In this document: piece by piece, positions 42,241 to 54,480 of the stretch
How positions within the stretch are numbered: the first letter of the stretch is position 1
How the letters are laid out: every line of letters begins with the position of its first letter
Assembly (NCBI RefSeq): GCF_015832195.1
Contig: NC_052019.1
Location: 1,163,685-1,227,684 of the forward strand
DNA from: Motacilla alba alba
Lineage: Eukaryota > Chordata > Aves > Passeriformes > Motacillidae
DNA: 64,000 bases
Reading direction: 5' to 3'
The notes under the pieces: model-generated
The model's database searches: none
The model's input: the letters and a program-made list of their open reading frames with translations, nothing else
What the model was told of the DNA's origin: nothing
Made by a program: the position numbers and the translations under genes

Positions 42241-43794
42241 AATCCCTCTCCCAAGGATCCTGGTCCCTCTGGAGCAGACCAGGAAGGGCCAACATCCAGT
42301 GGGACACCCAGGCACCCCCTGCCAGCCCCATCTGGGCCTTGAAGCTCAGCAACCCCATTGAGAGGCACTTTGGAGCCATTTCATTTTTTAATCCTGAAAT
42401 GAAGGAGTTGTTGGGGGCAGGGGGGGCCACAAATGACATCCTTGATTTGGGATTTCATCCTGGCTCACACAATCCCCCGGGAAGGGTTCGCCTCAGTGCC
42501 TCGCGCGCGGCCCTTTTGAAAGCCGAGGCTTTTAGGAGTTGAACGTTGTGAATACCTTGGGCTCAGTGGCATATGCAGAACAAATGTGAATCAAACACAG
42601 AAATAATTCCTTCAGGAATGTTATTTATTGATGTGGGAGCGCAATACTACACTGTTTACAATAGAGAGTTAAGTGGGATTTGGGGTTTGCTGGGAAGTTG
42701 ACAGCTTGCGGTCCCGAGCAAAATTTCTGCCTTTTGTGGGATGAAAGAAGAAAAGCTGTGCTCTTGAAATGGTTATTTAGAAATGATTGGGAAGTTTGTT
42801 CCCTTTCCAGGCGGGGGAGAGGCTGCCAGGCCTGCGGTCGCCGCAATGGTGAAATTTTGGATGTGAAAGAGCTCACAGAAGTCTGTTTGCATTAGAGTAA
42901 CGAGATAAAGAACCTCGCGGGGCTGGCGGGGCGCGCCGGGGGACGCGGGCGGGAGCCCAGCCCTCCCGCTCCCTTTCTCACGGGTAAGGCTGAGCCTTGG
43001 AGCAGGGAATCGCCCAGGAGCGGAGCCCGTGGCTTGGGAAGGGGCTGGGAGATGAGGCAGAGCTGTGGGAATGCCCAGGCTCTGTCGCCTCTCGCTGCCT
43101 CTGTTGGGTTTTGGTGCCAGTGGGATTTTTTTGGGGCAGGTTTCTTTCCCTTCCCCTCCTCGGTCCCTCTTGGAGGTTCCCGACCTGCAGCACCAGCATG
43201 GGAGGCTGGCAAGGAAACCTGGGCCCGAGAGGAGGAAGTGAGCTCCTCCTGGATTCCCTTTTTCCCTTCTGTGCCAGAGGCTTTTGCCATAGAAGTGCAA
43301 ATTTGGTGCTGACACGGACTGGGCTCTGCTGGCTGCCCGCTCCGAGGGGCGAGGTGCAGGAATGCCGTGCGCCGCGGGGAATCTGGGATTGCTGTCACAT
43401 CCAGAGCAGGGCCCCTGTCCCTGCTCAGCCACAGTGAGCCCAGTGCTGCTCTGGGATCGGTGACATCCACCCCCTTCCTGCTCGTGGTGGAGACAAGCCT
43501 GGGATAGCTGCGGGCAGTTCCCAGGAATGACCTGGGATAACGTGTTTGGAGGTCTTCCATGGGGTAAAGCTGGGGAAGGGGCTCCAGGGGGTCCTGCAGC
43601 AGTTTGTGGGCCATGAGTGGGGTTGTGGGGGCAGAGTTGGTTTTGTCCAGTGACTGAAGGACAATCCAGATGTTCACCCTGAGAGAGCCCAGCCCAGAGG
43701 AGAATTCCTTGGTTCGGCACAAACCTTCCAGGTGCTGTGGGCTGTGTTTGGGGTCCTGCTGGATCCTGCCATTCCTGCTGGATGGGAACGTGGC
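42241..43794. other. Single-copy intron with a strong candidate conserved element
   Basis: Bases 42545-42910 are unique, AT-rich and motif-dense (GTGGCATATGCAGAACAAAT, TGTTATTTATTGATGTGGGA, ATTAGAGTAACGAGATAAAG) between GC-rich flanks. The rest is ordinary GC-rich intron. Confidence 0.35.
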
Positions 43795-44035
43795 AGAGAT
43801 CCCGTGGGAGCAGCAGGATCCCGTAAGCCTGGGCCAGTTCTGACCAGAACCTGGAGCTTGTGGCCAAGGAGGTTCTCCAAGTGCTTGGACCTGGCAGGAA
43901 GGTCTTGCTGTGGAACAGCTGCCCTTGGAATTGGTTCTGTTACACCCTCCACTGTTGGGGTGTCTGTGCAGGCCAGGAGTTGGGCTGGGTGATCCCTGTG
44001 GGTCCTCCCAGCTTGGGATATTCCATGGTTTTATG
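43795..44035 (+). mobile_element. CR1 LINE 3' end, second subfamily
   Basis: GGCCAAGGAGGTTCTCCAAG, TGGGTGATCCCTGTGGGTCC, TCCCAGCTTGGGATATTCCA ending TGGTTTTATGATCTG. Confidence 0.7.
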
Positions 44036-44361
44036 ATCTGCTCCTCTGGTGCTCACTGCTGGCCCAGGAGGTGACCTGGGATGGTGGCACTGGGACACAT
44101 CACCACGGCTGAGGTTGGGGTGTGGGTGGTGTCACCTCTGCTCAGCTCAGGGCTCAGAGCTGGGTCTGGTTATGGTGCTGCTCAGGGTTTGTAGGACACC
44201 AAAACCCTCTGGGGGAGGAAGTTTCCATCTCCAGGCCCACCAGGCTCTCCAGCTGCTCTGGCTTTGCTTGGGGCTGTGTTTGTGGAGGCCTTGAGATTTT
44301 GTACAAAATACCCTGAAATGGGGAAAACGCCACACGAGCAGAGGAGGAAAGGATTTGGGGT

Positions 44362-45095
44362 TGGGTTTGGGGTCTGGATGTGCCTGTCCAGGGAATGCTC
44401 TGGGGTTGGTTCCTGGATGTTCCTGTCCAGGGAATGCTCTGGGGTTGGTTCCTGGATGTGCCTGTCCAGGGAATGCTCTGGGGTTGGTTCCTGGATGTTC
44501 CTGTCCAGGGAATGCTCTGGGGTTGGGGTCTGGATGTTCCTGTCCAGGGAATGCTCTGGGGTTGGGGTCTGGATGTTCCTGTCCAGGGAATGCTCTGGGG
44601 TTGGGGTCTGGATGTTCCTGTCCAGGGAATGCTCTGGGGTTGGGTTTGGGGTCTGGATGTTCCTGTCCAGGGAATGCTCTGGGGTTGGGGTCTGGATGTT
44701 CCTGTCCAGGGAATGCTCTGGGGTTGGTTCCTGGATGTTCCTGTCCAGGGAATGCTCTGGGGTTGGTTCCTGGATGTTCCTGTCCAGGGAATGCTCTGGG
44801 GTTGGGATTGGGGTCTGAATGTTCCTGTCCAGGGAATGCTCTGGGGTTGGTTTGGGGTCTGGATGTTCCTGTCCAGGGAATGCTCTGGGGTTGGGATTGG
44901 GGTCTGAATGTTCCTGTCCAGGGAATGCTCTGGGGTTGGTTTGGGGTCTGGATGTGCCTGTCCAGGGAATGCTCTGGGTTTGGGGTCTGGATGTTCCTGT
45001 CCAGGGAATGCTCTGGGGTTGGGGTCTGGATGTTCCTGTCCAGGGAATGCTCTGGGGTTGGGTTTGGGGTCTGGATGTTCCTGTCCAGGGAGCGC
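44362..45095. repeat. 39-45 bp minisatellite, about 18 units
   Basis: Unit: GATGTTCCTGTCCAGGGAAT, GCTCTGGGGTTGGGGTCTG, with optional 5-6 bp TTTGGG or ATTGGG insertions and a GTTCCTG variant. Open frames on both strands reflect a period divisible by 3. Confidence 0.95.
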
Positions 45096-45239
45096 TGAGC
45101 TGCTCAGCAGCACTCTGGGATCACTCAGATCACCCAAATTTTGGGATCTTTGATCAGGAGCCTCTCACTGTGGTGTTCCCCACCTGTGGCCTGGGCCCAG
45201 AGGGCTCCTGGGCATGGAGGGGCAGTGCTGGCACCTCCT

Positions 45240-45565
45240 GCCTTGCTCTGGTGTCCCCTGGGGCAGTGTGGTGTCCCCAGGAGTATGGTGATACCCCTGG
45301 AGCTGGATATGTGTTCCCTGGAGCAGGACAGTGTCCCCAGGAGTATGGTGACATCTCCTGGAGCAGGATGTGTGTTCCCTGGAGCAGGCTGGTGTCCCCA
45401 GGAGTGTGGTGATATCCCCTGGAGCTGAATGGTGTCCCCTGGAGTATGATGGTGTCCCCTAGAGCTGAATGGTGTCCCCTGGAGTATGGTGACGTCCCCT
45501 GGAGCAGGATGGTGTCCCCTGGAGTATGGTGACATCCTCTGGAGCAGGCTGGTGTCCCCTGTCCC
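45240..45565. repeat. 30-36 bp minisatellite, about 10 units
   Basis: Built on CCCCTGGAGCAGGATGGTGT and CCCCTGGAGTATGGTGACAT with irregular order. Unrelated to the array that ends 150 bp upstream. Confidence 0.88.
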
Positions 45566-46689
45566 CTCTGGGCTCCCTGGCCCTGCACCCTGCAGTACCA
45601 GGAGCTCCTTCCAGGGTGCAGTGGCTGTGCCAGCAGGGCCAGAGGGTGGCAGTGACCAGGCTGGGCACAGGGCCTGGTGGCACCACCAGCCTGGAGGGGG
45701 TCAGAAGCTCCTGCCGGTGGCACATCCAGCAGCACCGGGCCCGGCTGTCCCCAAGGTGTCCCCGTGGTGTCCCCGGAGCCGCGGGGGCTCGGGGCGCCCG
45801 TCGAGGCGGGCAGGAGTTTGGGTGAGGTTGTGCAAGAGCTCTGCTGTCAGATGCCAACTATTTGTTTACTCCTTTGGAGCTGCAGCATAATGGGTTTGTT
45901 TACGAGGCCCGGGCTGGAGCAGAAGGAACCCATTTGATGGTTTGGGGAAATCGGCTCTGCAGCCACCCCTTACACAACACAATGACCTGAGCAGCTTCTG
46001 CACCCTGCTTCTGCTAATTGAAACCCCCCGAACCTTCCTCGTCCAATCCCAAGGAATAATTGGATTTTCTCCTCGTTTGTTGCCGATTCTCTGTGAAATT
46101 CCTGCGGGTTGTTTGCAGGGATAATTTGGGGCGGGCTCCGTGTTGTGGCGGCGTTCAAACTGTCCCCGTGCGGTCACTGCGGGGGTGACAACCTGCAGGA
46201 TGGGTCCCAGAAGAGTTCGGGGCAGGTTCAGGGGTAGGGCCAGCTCTGAACAGAGCTCCTTGCGTTTCCTTTTAGATTCTGCAGTGCACAGCTGGGGGAA
46301 AACGCTTTTCTCTGGAATCCTGTGCTGTGCTGCTGGATAACGGGAATGTGGGAATGACCCGAGCTGCTGTTGGCACAGAGTACTGAGTGCAGCTTTTATT
46401 TAGGGGGTGAGGGGCACACCCAGGGATGTGCTGCCTGCAGGGGTCGGGCCTGATCATTCCTGGCTGTGGCTTCAACAGGAGCTGGAAAATCCATGGAAAA
46501 GTTAGGTTTGGGATGCTCCAGGGAGCACAGGGGGAGTTCTGAGCCCTGGTGTTCTCCTGGCTCCTGCATTGTGGGATTCCCCTGTCAGCCACCACTTTCT
46601 GGGATCTCTTGGAGTTCTTAGGCTTGGTTTTCCTTGATGGAAATATCCAACTGGGACATCCACAATGGGACAGGTTTTCCAGGGAAGTG
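45566..46689. other. Intronic single-copy sequence
   Basis: Bases 45835-46135 are unique with CTATTTGTTTACTCCTTTGG and AAGGAATAATTGGATTTTCT; possible conserved element, weakly supported. No exon found. Confidence 0.35.
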
Positions 46690-46812
46690 TCCGAGGCCAG
46701 CTTGGAGCACCCTGGGATAGGGGGAGGTGTCCCTGCCCATGGCTGGGGGGTGGAATGAGATGATCCTTAAGGTCCCTTCCCACCCAAACCATTCCATAAT
46801 TCCACGGTTCTT
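46690..46812 (+). mobile_element. CR1 LINE 3' end, short
   Basis: CTTGGAGCACCCTGGGATAG, GGTGTCCCTGCCCATGGCTG, TCCTTAAGGTCCCTTCCCAC, AACCATTCCATAATTCCACG. Confidence 0.85.
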
Positions 46813-47339
46813 TGTCCCAAGGGATTGTGATGGGCCTGGCAGCTGCCTGGTGTCACCTTCAGGTGACACTCGGGATCCTCCCACAGTGTCCTCTCCTCAT
46901 CCTGCTGCTCCTGCAAACCCTGCAGGCTCTGAGCAGCCAACTCCTCCTCCAAACCCTGCTGACCCCAGAAGTTTGGGAATCCCGTGCTGATCCCTGGTTT
47001 AAATCCTGAGCTGTGGCACGCTGAAATCTCCTGCCGTTGTTGTCTCTCCCTCGGCTCATCCCCTTCCTGTGGCTTTTCCAAACCTCCTCATCCCACTGAA
47101 TGACCTTTCTCCCTCGGTCTGTTCCTCTTTCAGTCCTCGCGGGAAGAAGCCACAAAGGCAATCCTGGAGTTTTATCCCATTCCTTCCCCGGTTTTCATTG
47201 ATTTCCCTGATTTTTGGTGCTTGGTAACGTTTGCCTCCTGCAGCTGCCTCTGAAACCCAGAGATTCCTCTAATCCCTGGAACTGCTGATGGGTGCAGGGT
47301 CCAGCTGCTCCATCCCGCTGTTCCAGGGAATGGGCAGGG

Positions 47340-48085
47340 TCCTGACAGTAGGGAGAACCTGGAAAAGTGGGGATTATGGAGAGGGAATCCCTGGGGTTGA
47401 GGAAATGAGAGCTCGGCAGTTTTCCTTGGCATATGGGAGGATGACGGGGATGAGCTCACTGTCGGCTCCTGAGCTGTTCCTGCCCTGAACTCGAAAGGTT
47501 TGAACCTCAGAAATTATTCCCAGAGCCTGGAAAGGCGTTGGGATATTGCAGGAGGGTTTGGGAGAAGGAGATCTGGGGGTGTGGGGAGGTCCCTGTTGGA
47601 AGAGCAGCTTCAGAGGTGGTTCCATGAGGAAGCAGGAGAGGCCCTGCTTAGAATTCCCTGATTATTAGAACTAGATTTCCCTAATTCCAGGGAATTAGGT
47701 TGAATTCCAGGCAAAGGGCGGAATTCTGGGATGGAGAGGGAGGGAGCAGTGGAAATCATGGAGAGAGAATTCCCTAGCGGTTGGGAAACGAGAGCTCAGG
47801 TGGTGGGAGAACAGGGATGAGCTCACCACCAGCTCCTGAGCTGGTCCTGCCCTGAATTTGAAAGGTTTCAACCTCAGGAATCATTCCTAGAGCCTGGAGA
47901 AGTGTTGGAATATTGCAGGAGGGTTTGGGAGCAGCAGAGGTGACGTGGGAGGGTCCCTGTCGGAAGGGCACCTTGGAAGGTGCCTCCGAGAGGAAGCAGC
48001 TGCTGCCCAAGAGCAGCAGGAGAGGCCCTGTCCCAGGGAACCGGGTTTGGTTCCAGACCAAGGGTGGGAATTCTGGGATGGAGAG
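47340..48085. repeat. Two-copy tandem duplication, period about 370 bp
   Basis: Copy 1 (47365-47650) and copy 2 (47745-48040) share GAGAGCTC, GATGAGCTCAC, GCTCCTGAGCTG, CCTGCCCTGAA and TATTGCAGGAGGGTTTGGGA in order. The flanking phrase GAATTCTGGGATGGAGAGGG also occurs twice (47731 and 48069). Confidence 0.85.
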
Positions 48086-48984
48086 GGAGGGAGCAGCCAT
48101 GCTGAGCTGTGTGGACACCGCTTGGCTGCTCCCAGTTCTTTTTTTGGGAGCTGGTGGCTGCTTCTGGTTTCAATCAGGGCTCCGATTGCATAACTGGGAA
48201 TGTTTTCCTGTTTTGATGTCTATTAAAATCCCAAATTGCTGCGAGCGACCCCGTGCACGGAGCACGCAGCTCCTGCCAGGGGCACTTACGTAACAATTCT
48301 GCATTTCGAGGTGAAACAGCCCCGTCCTCCTGGGCTTCTGCAAGGAAGAAATCCCAGCAGGAATTGCCAGACAAGGAGAGGTGGCAGACGAGGGAATGAG
48401 GAGCTGGGATTTAGGAAGGGCAAGGTCGAGGAGAGAGGCCAGGACAGAAGAAACCACACGTGGAGCAGAGCGAAATGAGAGTGGGAAGGCTGCCGGGGGT
48501 TTTTAGGGAGCTGGGAGCTGTTCCCAAATCCCAGGGTCTGGATCTGCCTTGGCTCCCACAAAGGTAAATGGGCTCCGAGTGAAAACCATCGCCGCTGCCG
48601 TTGGATTTCTCTTGGAAGAGGAAGGATTTCTCTGTCCAGGGAAGGTTGTTCCTGCACCTTGTCTGGCTCCCTGCTGCTTCTGATGACTTCTGGTAGCTCA
48701 GACCTCTTAACTCCAGCTTGGAAAGCAGCCCTATCTCCTGCTTTCCTGGGAATTTTACCCATCCTGTTCCCTTTCTTCCCCGTCTTTGCACCGTTTCCTC
48801 CGTGTATCTCAGACCTTTAAAAGTTCTTATTGCGGTCCCGGAGTGAGAATTGAATTTCTTGGCGTGGAAATCTTAACTCAGCCTTTTCTTGGAGCGGGCC
48901 CAGGCAGCTGGGAAGGTTTGCTGCAGCCGTCCCAGCAGCAGGAATTGCGTGCTGCAGGAATACCTGGAGCATTCCCTGGGCACG
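48086..48984. other. Intronic single-copy sequence
   Basis: GC-rich intron; no exon or repeat recognised. Confidence 0.4.
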
Positions 48985-49128
48985 GCTGCGGGGGAGCGGG
49001 GGCAGAACCTCCTCAGGGTTTGGAGCACGGGCCTGGGACTGGAATTGTGTGAGCAGAGCAGGCTGGAATCCTGGGATAATGGTTGGATTGATGATCTTGG
49101 AGGTCTTTTCCAGCTTCGATGATTCTGG
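48985..49128 (+). mobile_element. CR1 LINE 3' end, second subfamily
   Basis: GATTGATGATCTTGGAGGTC then TTTTCCAGCTTCGATGATTC is the classic CR1 3' terminal phrase. Confidence 0.75.
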
Positions 49129-49924
49129 GGAGGAGGTGAGGCCCCAGAGAGCATCTTGGAGGGTGGGATTTAGGGACATCCTCCTGCCCTCTGCTTCCCA
49201 ACCTGCAGCATCCACAGGGAGATTTGTGGCTGCAGCCTTTTTTTGGGAACCTGGTGTGTGGTTGATGACAGCTGCAGGGAATTATTCTGGAGGGATGGGG
49301 AATTCTACACCAGCCCTGACAAAAACTCTGCGGCCAGAGCAAAGGCCCCGGCGTCCTCCTGCAGCCTCAGCTCAGCCTCTCTTCCTCCGGAGGATTCCAG
49401 AAGGATAAAAAAAGAAGCTGCTCATTTAATTTCCTTCCTCGGAAGAGCCAAAACCAACAGTGTAAAACCAGACACATGGCAGGGGAAAAAAAGCCTTTCC
49501 AAGGCCTCTCCCCCCCGGAGAAGGCCGGGATTGTTGACATTTTCCTCTGGGTTCCTGCTGCTGACCTCGGTGATCCCGAGCAGGAGCCAAATTAGCGGCT
49601 GCCCCCGGCCCTGCTGCACATCTGTCCATCCTTGGGAAGCACCAGGGCTTTTTCCAGAGCAGCCTCTGGAATGGCAGAGCCGGGCAAGAGCAGCTCCTGG
49701 CTGGGAGCAGGGAGGAGCTGTTGGGAAGATCAGGCCCTGAGTGATCCCAGGGATTCTCCAGCATTCCTGGTGTTGTCCCAGGTTTCTGGAGCCTCCTGGG
49801 GGATCCCTCAGCTCCTCCATGGAACGTCCCGGGCTCCTCAGGGCTGTGGAGGGCAGGAGGGATGGGCAGGACGTGGATGTGCAGCCCCTGGGGTTGCTCT
49901 GGGAACGCTGCTGGAGCCGTGGTG
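49129..49924. other. Intronic single-copy sequence
   Basis: Non-coding intron with no recognisable element. The reading frames on the minus strand continuing through it are not supported. Confidence 0.4.
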
Positions 49925-50105
49925 TGGCTGAGGCTGGAAAAGCCCTCTGAGATCCTGGAGATCGTGGAGTCCAACCACCCCCAGCACCGCCAGGGCCACC
50001 ACTGCCCGTGTCCCCAGGTGCCACCTCCACAGGGCTTGAAATCCCTCCAGAGATGGGGACTCCAGCCCTGCCCTGCCCAGTTCCTTCCCGCGGAGAAATT
50101 TTCCT
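49925..50105 (-). mobile_element. CR1 LINE fragment, second subfamily
   Basis: GGCTGGAAAAGCCCTCTGAG, TCGTGGAGTCCAACCACCCC, GTGCCACCTCCACAGGGCTT. It faces the plus-strand copy at 50225. Confidence 0.75.
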
Positions 50106-50224
50106 TGATGTCCGACCCAACCTCCTGCTGAGTTCTCCTTGTGTTGTGCCATTGCGGGAAAACCAAATTAATTTGGGAAAACAGCCTTGGGAATGAGGTG
50201 TTGACCTTGCTCAGGTCCTTCTGA

Positions 50225-50465
50225 TGAAGATGCCGAAAGGCAACGGCCTCAGGCTGGGCCAGGGGAGGCTCAGGGTGGACACCAGCAGGAATTTCCTCAT
50301 GGAAAGGGTGCTCAGGCCTTGGAAGCGCCCAGAGAGGTTTGGAGTGCCCATCCCTGGATGTGTCCAAGGAATTCCTGGGTGTGACACTCGGTGCCAAGGT
50401 GGGGATCAGGCACAGCTTGGACTTGGGTGGTCCTGGAGGATTTTCCAACCTCAGGGATTCTGGGA
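50225..50465 (+). mobile_element. CR1 LINE 3' end, second subfamily
   Basis: CTCAGGCTGGGCCAGGGGAG, GGAATTTCCTCATGGAAAGG, ATTTTCCAACCTCAGGGATT. Similar in reverse to 63133-63330. Confidence 0.78.
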
Positions 50466-51207
50466 CCTGAGCTGATCCTCGAGGACAACCCGAGCACCCC
50501 CTCCCCAGGGACTGTGGTGGAATCTGGGAATGTCCTCCTGGAAATCCGCTCCTCCTCAAAAGCATTCCTACCCGTGGCTCCTCCTCTGTTGGTGCTGCCA
50601 GGTGATTTTTGGGGTTAAAACCAAGTCTTGGGGAATGACGGGGATTTTTGGGAGCAAACACTGACAGGGAACGTGCAGAAGGTTTGGGAAGGGTGGAAGG
50701 CTGCAGAGAAGAGGCAGAGCTCCAGCGCTGTTGATGCCTGAGCTGCTTTTTCCTCTCTTTAGGTGCAAGAATGGCAGGTGAAGGGAAAAGGTGACGTGTG
50801 AGGGTGGAATTAGAGGTGGGAATAGCTGGGCAGGAATAACTTTGGGAATTTGTGATGTTGACAAGGCTCAGCTTTGGCTCAGAGCATTTCCTGAGTTGTT
50901 CTAGAGAAGGGAAGTTGTGTCAGAGCCTTCTCCTTGCTGCAGGTGTGTCTGGAGTGAGGGATGGAGCAGCAGCACTCCTGCAGGGCTCAAGTGCCACTCT
51001 TGGTCTCTCAGTGAATTAATTCTGTGTAATCTCAGGGGTTTGAAGGAGGAGTTGAGCTTAAATGAGGATTTCAGGGCGGCTTTTGGGAGAATTCCTGCTT
51101 TGCAGCGTGGTGCGTGACTCACTGTCTGGTGCAGATTCTCTCTGGCGAGGCTGATTTGCTCAGTACCCCAATATTTTTATTTAAAACTTCCTAATTTGGG
51201 GATTCCT
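50466..51207. other. Intronic single-copy sequence
   Basis: Ordinary non-coding intron; no features seen. Confidence 0.4.
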
Positions 51208-51262
51208 GGTTGCTCCAAGCCCCATCCAGCCTGGCCTTGGGCACTTCCAGGGATTGGAACTC
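51208..51262 (-). mobile_element. Short CR1 remnant
   Basis: GGTTGCTCCAAGCCCCATCC then AGCCTGGCCTTGGGCACTTC: a diagnostic CR1 string without the 3' end. Confidence 0.7.
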
Positions 51263-53324
51263 CACAAACTAAAAAAACCCTAAAATTAAAAATGAATTTC
51301 AGGTCAATTCAACCTTGGCAGAAAGGACTTTTTCAGGAGAAATTTCCGTAAATCCCCTCTGATTTCTGACAAGGAGCTGCCATTGTCCAGAAATGCAACG
51401 AATGTCTGAAGCAGAGGGGATAAAGTGGGAATAATTCAGCTGAGCAAATAATGCCTCTCCATAAAATGGCCTGGAATAACACGCAGAGGACTGGAAAAAC
51501 ACGGCGGTGACCAAGGAAAACACCATCACATCCATATTAATTTTTCATTTTCGGTTCGGAGAGAAACCCTCGGTCACTATTAAAGTGTATTTTCAATTTT
51601 TAATGTTCTTTTTCGTGCCCTGATGGAGCAAACCGGGCCTGTTGAGGAAAGGCCTTCGGCGTGCCCCAGTCACCTTCAGGGGAAGTCAAGCGCATGCCTA
51701 AAGCTGAGTTTGCTCCCGAGCTCCTTGCTGATCCCAGCATCCCAAATTCCCGAGCCTTGCTGGGAAACTGAAGCTGGAATTTGGCATGGGCTGGGAATTT
51801 TGTCATAGCAAGCAGCCAGAACAGAAGAAATATTTCCCCAGTGCTGTTAAAATACGGAGGAATATTGTTTTAGGGAGAGCTTTTATTGCATTGTCTGCAG
51901 CCTGAGAAAGTCCAGAGCAGCGCGATCCGCCCGAAAGCCGTTTTGATGGAGCTGGAATTCTCTAATTCCTCGTGTCAGTGTGAGCGGGATATATGGAGTG
52001 CACGCAGTGGGATTTTCAAAACAAGGTCCCTGGCAGCTTTAAATAATTATTGGGAATCAAGAAGAGATTAAACAGCCTTCCTTCCACCTCCCATCCTCAT
52101 CCCCGCTCCCGTCCCCGGGCGGGCAGCGGGACCCGGGGGTGCCTCGGGAAGCTCCCGCTCCGCTCCTGGCCAGGGCTGGAGGATTCCAATTTCCCTGCTG
52201 GGTTTTTCTCACTTGGAAACCCCCCCTGGAACGGCTGCACTGGGGAGGTGTTTACAGGAACCCAGCCGGGGCTGTCAGAGGATGGGAAGCGGCAGCAGCC
52301 GCTGGGTTTGGGAGCCTGGAGCTTCCCAAATTGAAATGTTACAGAGCTGCCGAGGAGCCGGGAGGGGAAGGAGCAGAGGAGCTGGATATTTGGGGAGTGC
52401 CCGTGGATGGCATGGATGGATGGATTTCATTGTGCTGGCACCACGGGGGGCATCCAGCTCCTCGGGATGCTGGCAGCAGGAGGGGCTGCTGGTGCCTGGA
52501 ATTCCCACTGGGATTCACCAGCCCCGTGTCTGCAGGGAAAGCTGAGCCCTGGACTGGGAGCAGGGGTGGCATTGCTGACAGGAGCCCTAATGGGATCCGG
52601 GTTCACCATTCCTGCCTTTCCAAGGGACTCATCCAGGGAGTTCCACCATCCTGGGAATGGCCCCGACTGCTCCACACAGAGGTTTTGGAGCAGTGCCAGG
52701 GCTTGGTGTTGCCTCTGCCTTTGACCTGGGAGGCTGAAGGAAAGCATTCCACAGGGAAAAGACTTCAGATCTGGGGGGCTCAGGGGATCCATCCCAGAGG
52801 AGCAGCTGGAGCCACGGGGAGTCTCCTCATTCCGTGTGCCTTGGGAGCAGAATTCCCTGCAGGATCTCACTTCAAGGAGCATCCCTGGGTGTTTATGGTG
52901 CCACACACGGAGCCTCTTCCAGGCTGCAGCTGCCTTGGAAAAACAATTCCCTGTCTCTCCAGCTTTGTTCTGTGGAAAGGCACGAGCTGAGATGGGGAAT
53001 TCATCCCTCCAGCCCCAAATTCCAGGGATTTGCTGCCCTTCCCACCGTCCCCCTGCCTCTGGCTGTGCAGGGAAAGGGCACCGAGGTGTTCTGCAGATTT
53101 TTGTCTCTCCATGAATTTCCTGGCTGCCTTTTTTAGCCCAAAGGTTCGTGGGCTTTGTGTTCTCCCTGTTTTTCCCTCTTTCCCGGCTGTCAGTTCATCC
53201 CAGGTGTTTCTCTGAGCTCACTTGGATGCTGCTCCTGCTGCGTTTCGCATCGCTCCAGAATGTGGAGTTTGGGGTGATGGAAACATCTCCTGCTCCTTAT
53301 CCAGGGAGCAGTGGATGAGCCCCA
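51263..53324. other. Longest repeat-poor stretch; candidate conserved non-coding elements
   Basis: Two kb with no recognisable repeat. Bases 51300-51610 and 51835-52080 are AT-rich, unique and motif-dense (CCATATTAATTTTTCATTTT, CACTATTAAAGTGTATTTTC, GAATATTGTTTTAGGGAGAG, TTAAATAATTATTGGGAATC). No reading frame matches EXOC6B. These are the best candidates here for regulatory elements, but conservation is unproven. Confidence 0.35.
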
Positions 53325-53402
53325 TCCTGAGAGATGAAGCATCTCTGGAATGCGCTGGAGTTGCTGATTTTAGGGGTCTTTTCCAGCCTCAGGATTCTGT
53401 GA
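53325..53402 (+). mobile_element. Short CR1 3' end
   Basis: TTGCTGATTTTAGGGGTCTT then TTCCAGCCTCAGGATTCTGT is the second-subfamily CR1 terminus. Confidence 0.65.
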
Positions 53403-53555
53403 ATCTCGGCTCTGCTTTGCTCACGCAGGTGCAGCAGGTGAGCTCCTCCACTGAAGAATTCCCATTACCCAGGTGCTTTCTCCCCAAAATATTTTCCATG
53501 TGCAGCAGTGGGAAGCTTGGGCAGGATGTCCTGAGCTGGACCCACAAGGAGCGTG

Positions 53556-53880
53556 GAATTATGGAATGGTTTGGGGTGAGAGGAGCCTCAAAGATCATCT
53601 CGTTCCAGCCCTTGCCATGAGGAAAATCCATGAGCAGGACCATCAGTCCAGCTCCTGATCCTGACCCCCAAAATCCCACCCTGTCCCTGGGAGCGTGTTC
53701 CAAACGCTCCTGGAGCTCTGGCAGCCTTGGGAATGTGCCCATTCCCTGGGGAGCCATTCCAGCTCCCACCAGGCCTCCTTCCTGAAGAGTCCAGGAGAGC
53801 TTTGCAGAGCCTTTACCTCCAACCCTCCCCAGGGAGTCACCTTGGAAAAGCCCGGAGCCGTTTGGATGTGGGAGAGGCTC
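53556..53880 (-). mobile_element. CR1 LINE 3' fragment
   Basis: GGAATTATGGAATGGTTTGG, GAGCCTCAAAGATCATCTCG, then CCACCCTGTCCCTGGGAGCG and GTTCCAAACGCTCCTGGAGC. Confidence 0.72.
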
Positions 53881-54374
53881 TGGGGTAGAGCAGGACACAG
53901 CGGGAAGCAGAGGGCTGGAATCTCCTGGAATTCCATCCTGGTTTTGCAGCTCAGCTGTTGGTTTCCAGCAGAGCTGGGCCAGAGGAGGTCCCTGAGCCCG
54001 GGGAGCCGCCGGGGTGGGAGCTCAGCTCGTGTTTTCCACAGGGCCCCGGAGCTGCTCTCACGTGAAGCCGTGCTGGGAACGCAGAGATAAGAGAGCTGCC
54101 TCCATCAGATGGCAGTCAGCTTTTATTCCTCCTCCTGCTTCTCACTTCTGAAGTTGGGAACAAACCCAACTTTGTATCAGCGATGTTCCTAAAGGAGACT
54201 TCGCTTCCCACTCTGCTATTTATAGAGGGCCCTTTCCTCGGGCATATGGAGAGCAGCTTGGTTTCCCCATCTCAGCAGCTCCTGTTTGATCTCTTGTGCA
54301 TCTTCAGGGAAGGGGGATCAATAACTGATCCACTCGAGGCTGAGCTGAGAGTTTGAAATGGCTCAGAGCTGCCT
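53881..54374. other. Intronic single-copy sequence
   Basis: No element or exon recognised. Confidence 0.4.
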
Positions 54375-54480
54375 CGGATGGGGCTTGGAGCCCTCTGGGG
54401 CAGTGGGAGGTGTCCCTGCCCATGGCAGGGGTGGCACTGGATGGGGTTTAAGGTCCTTCCCATCCAAACCATTGTGGGGT
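54375..54480 (+). mobile_element. Short CR1 3' end
   Basis: GCAGTGGGAGGTGTCCCTGC, CCATGGCAGGGGTGGCACTG, TTTAAGGTCCTTCCCATCCA, AACCATTG. Confidence 0.82.

Noticed and set aside
41380..42342. 320-codon plus-strand frame across the CR1 at 41.6-42.3 kb
   Set aside because: It is antisense translation of CR1 3' sequence, repeated nearly word for word at 60.6-61.2 kb.
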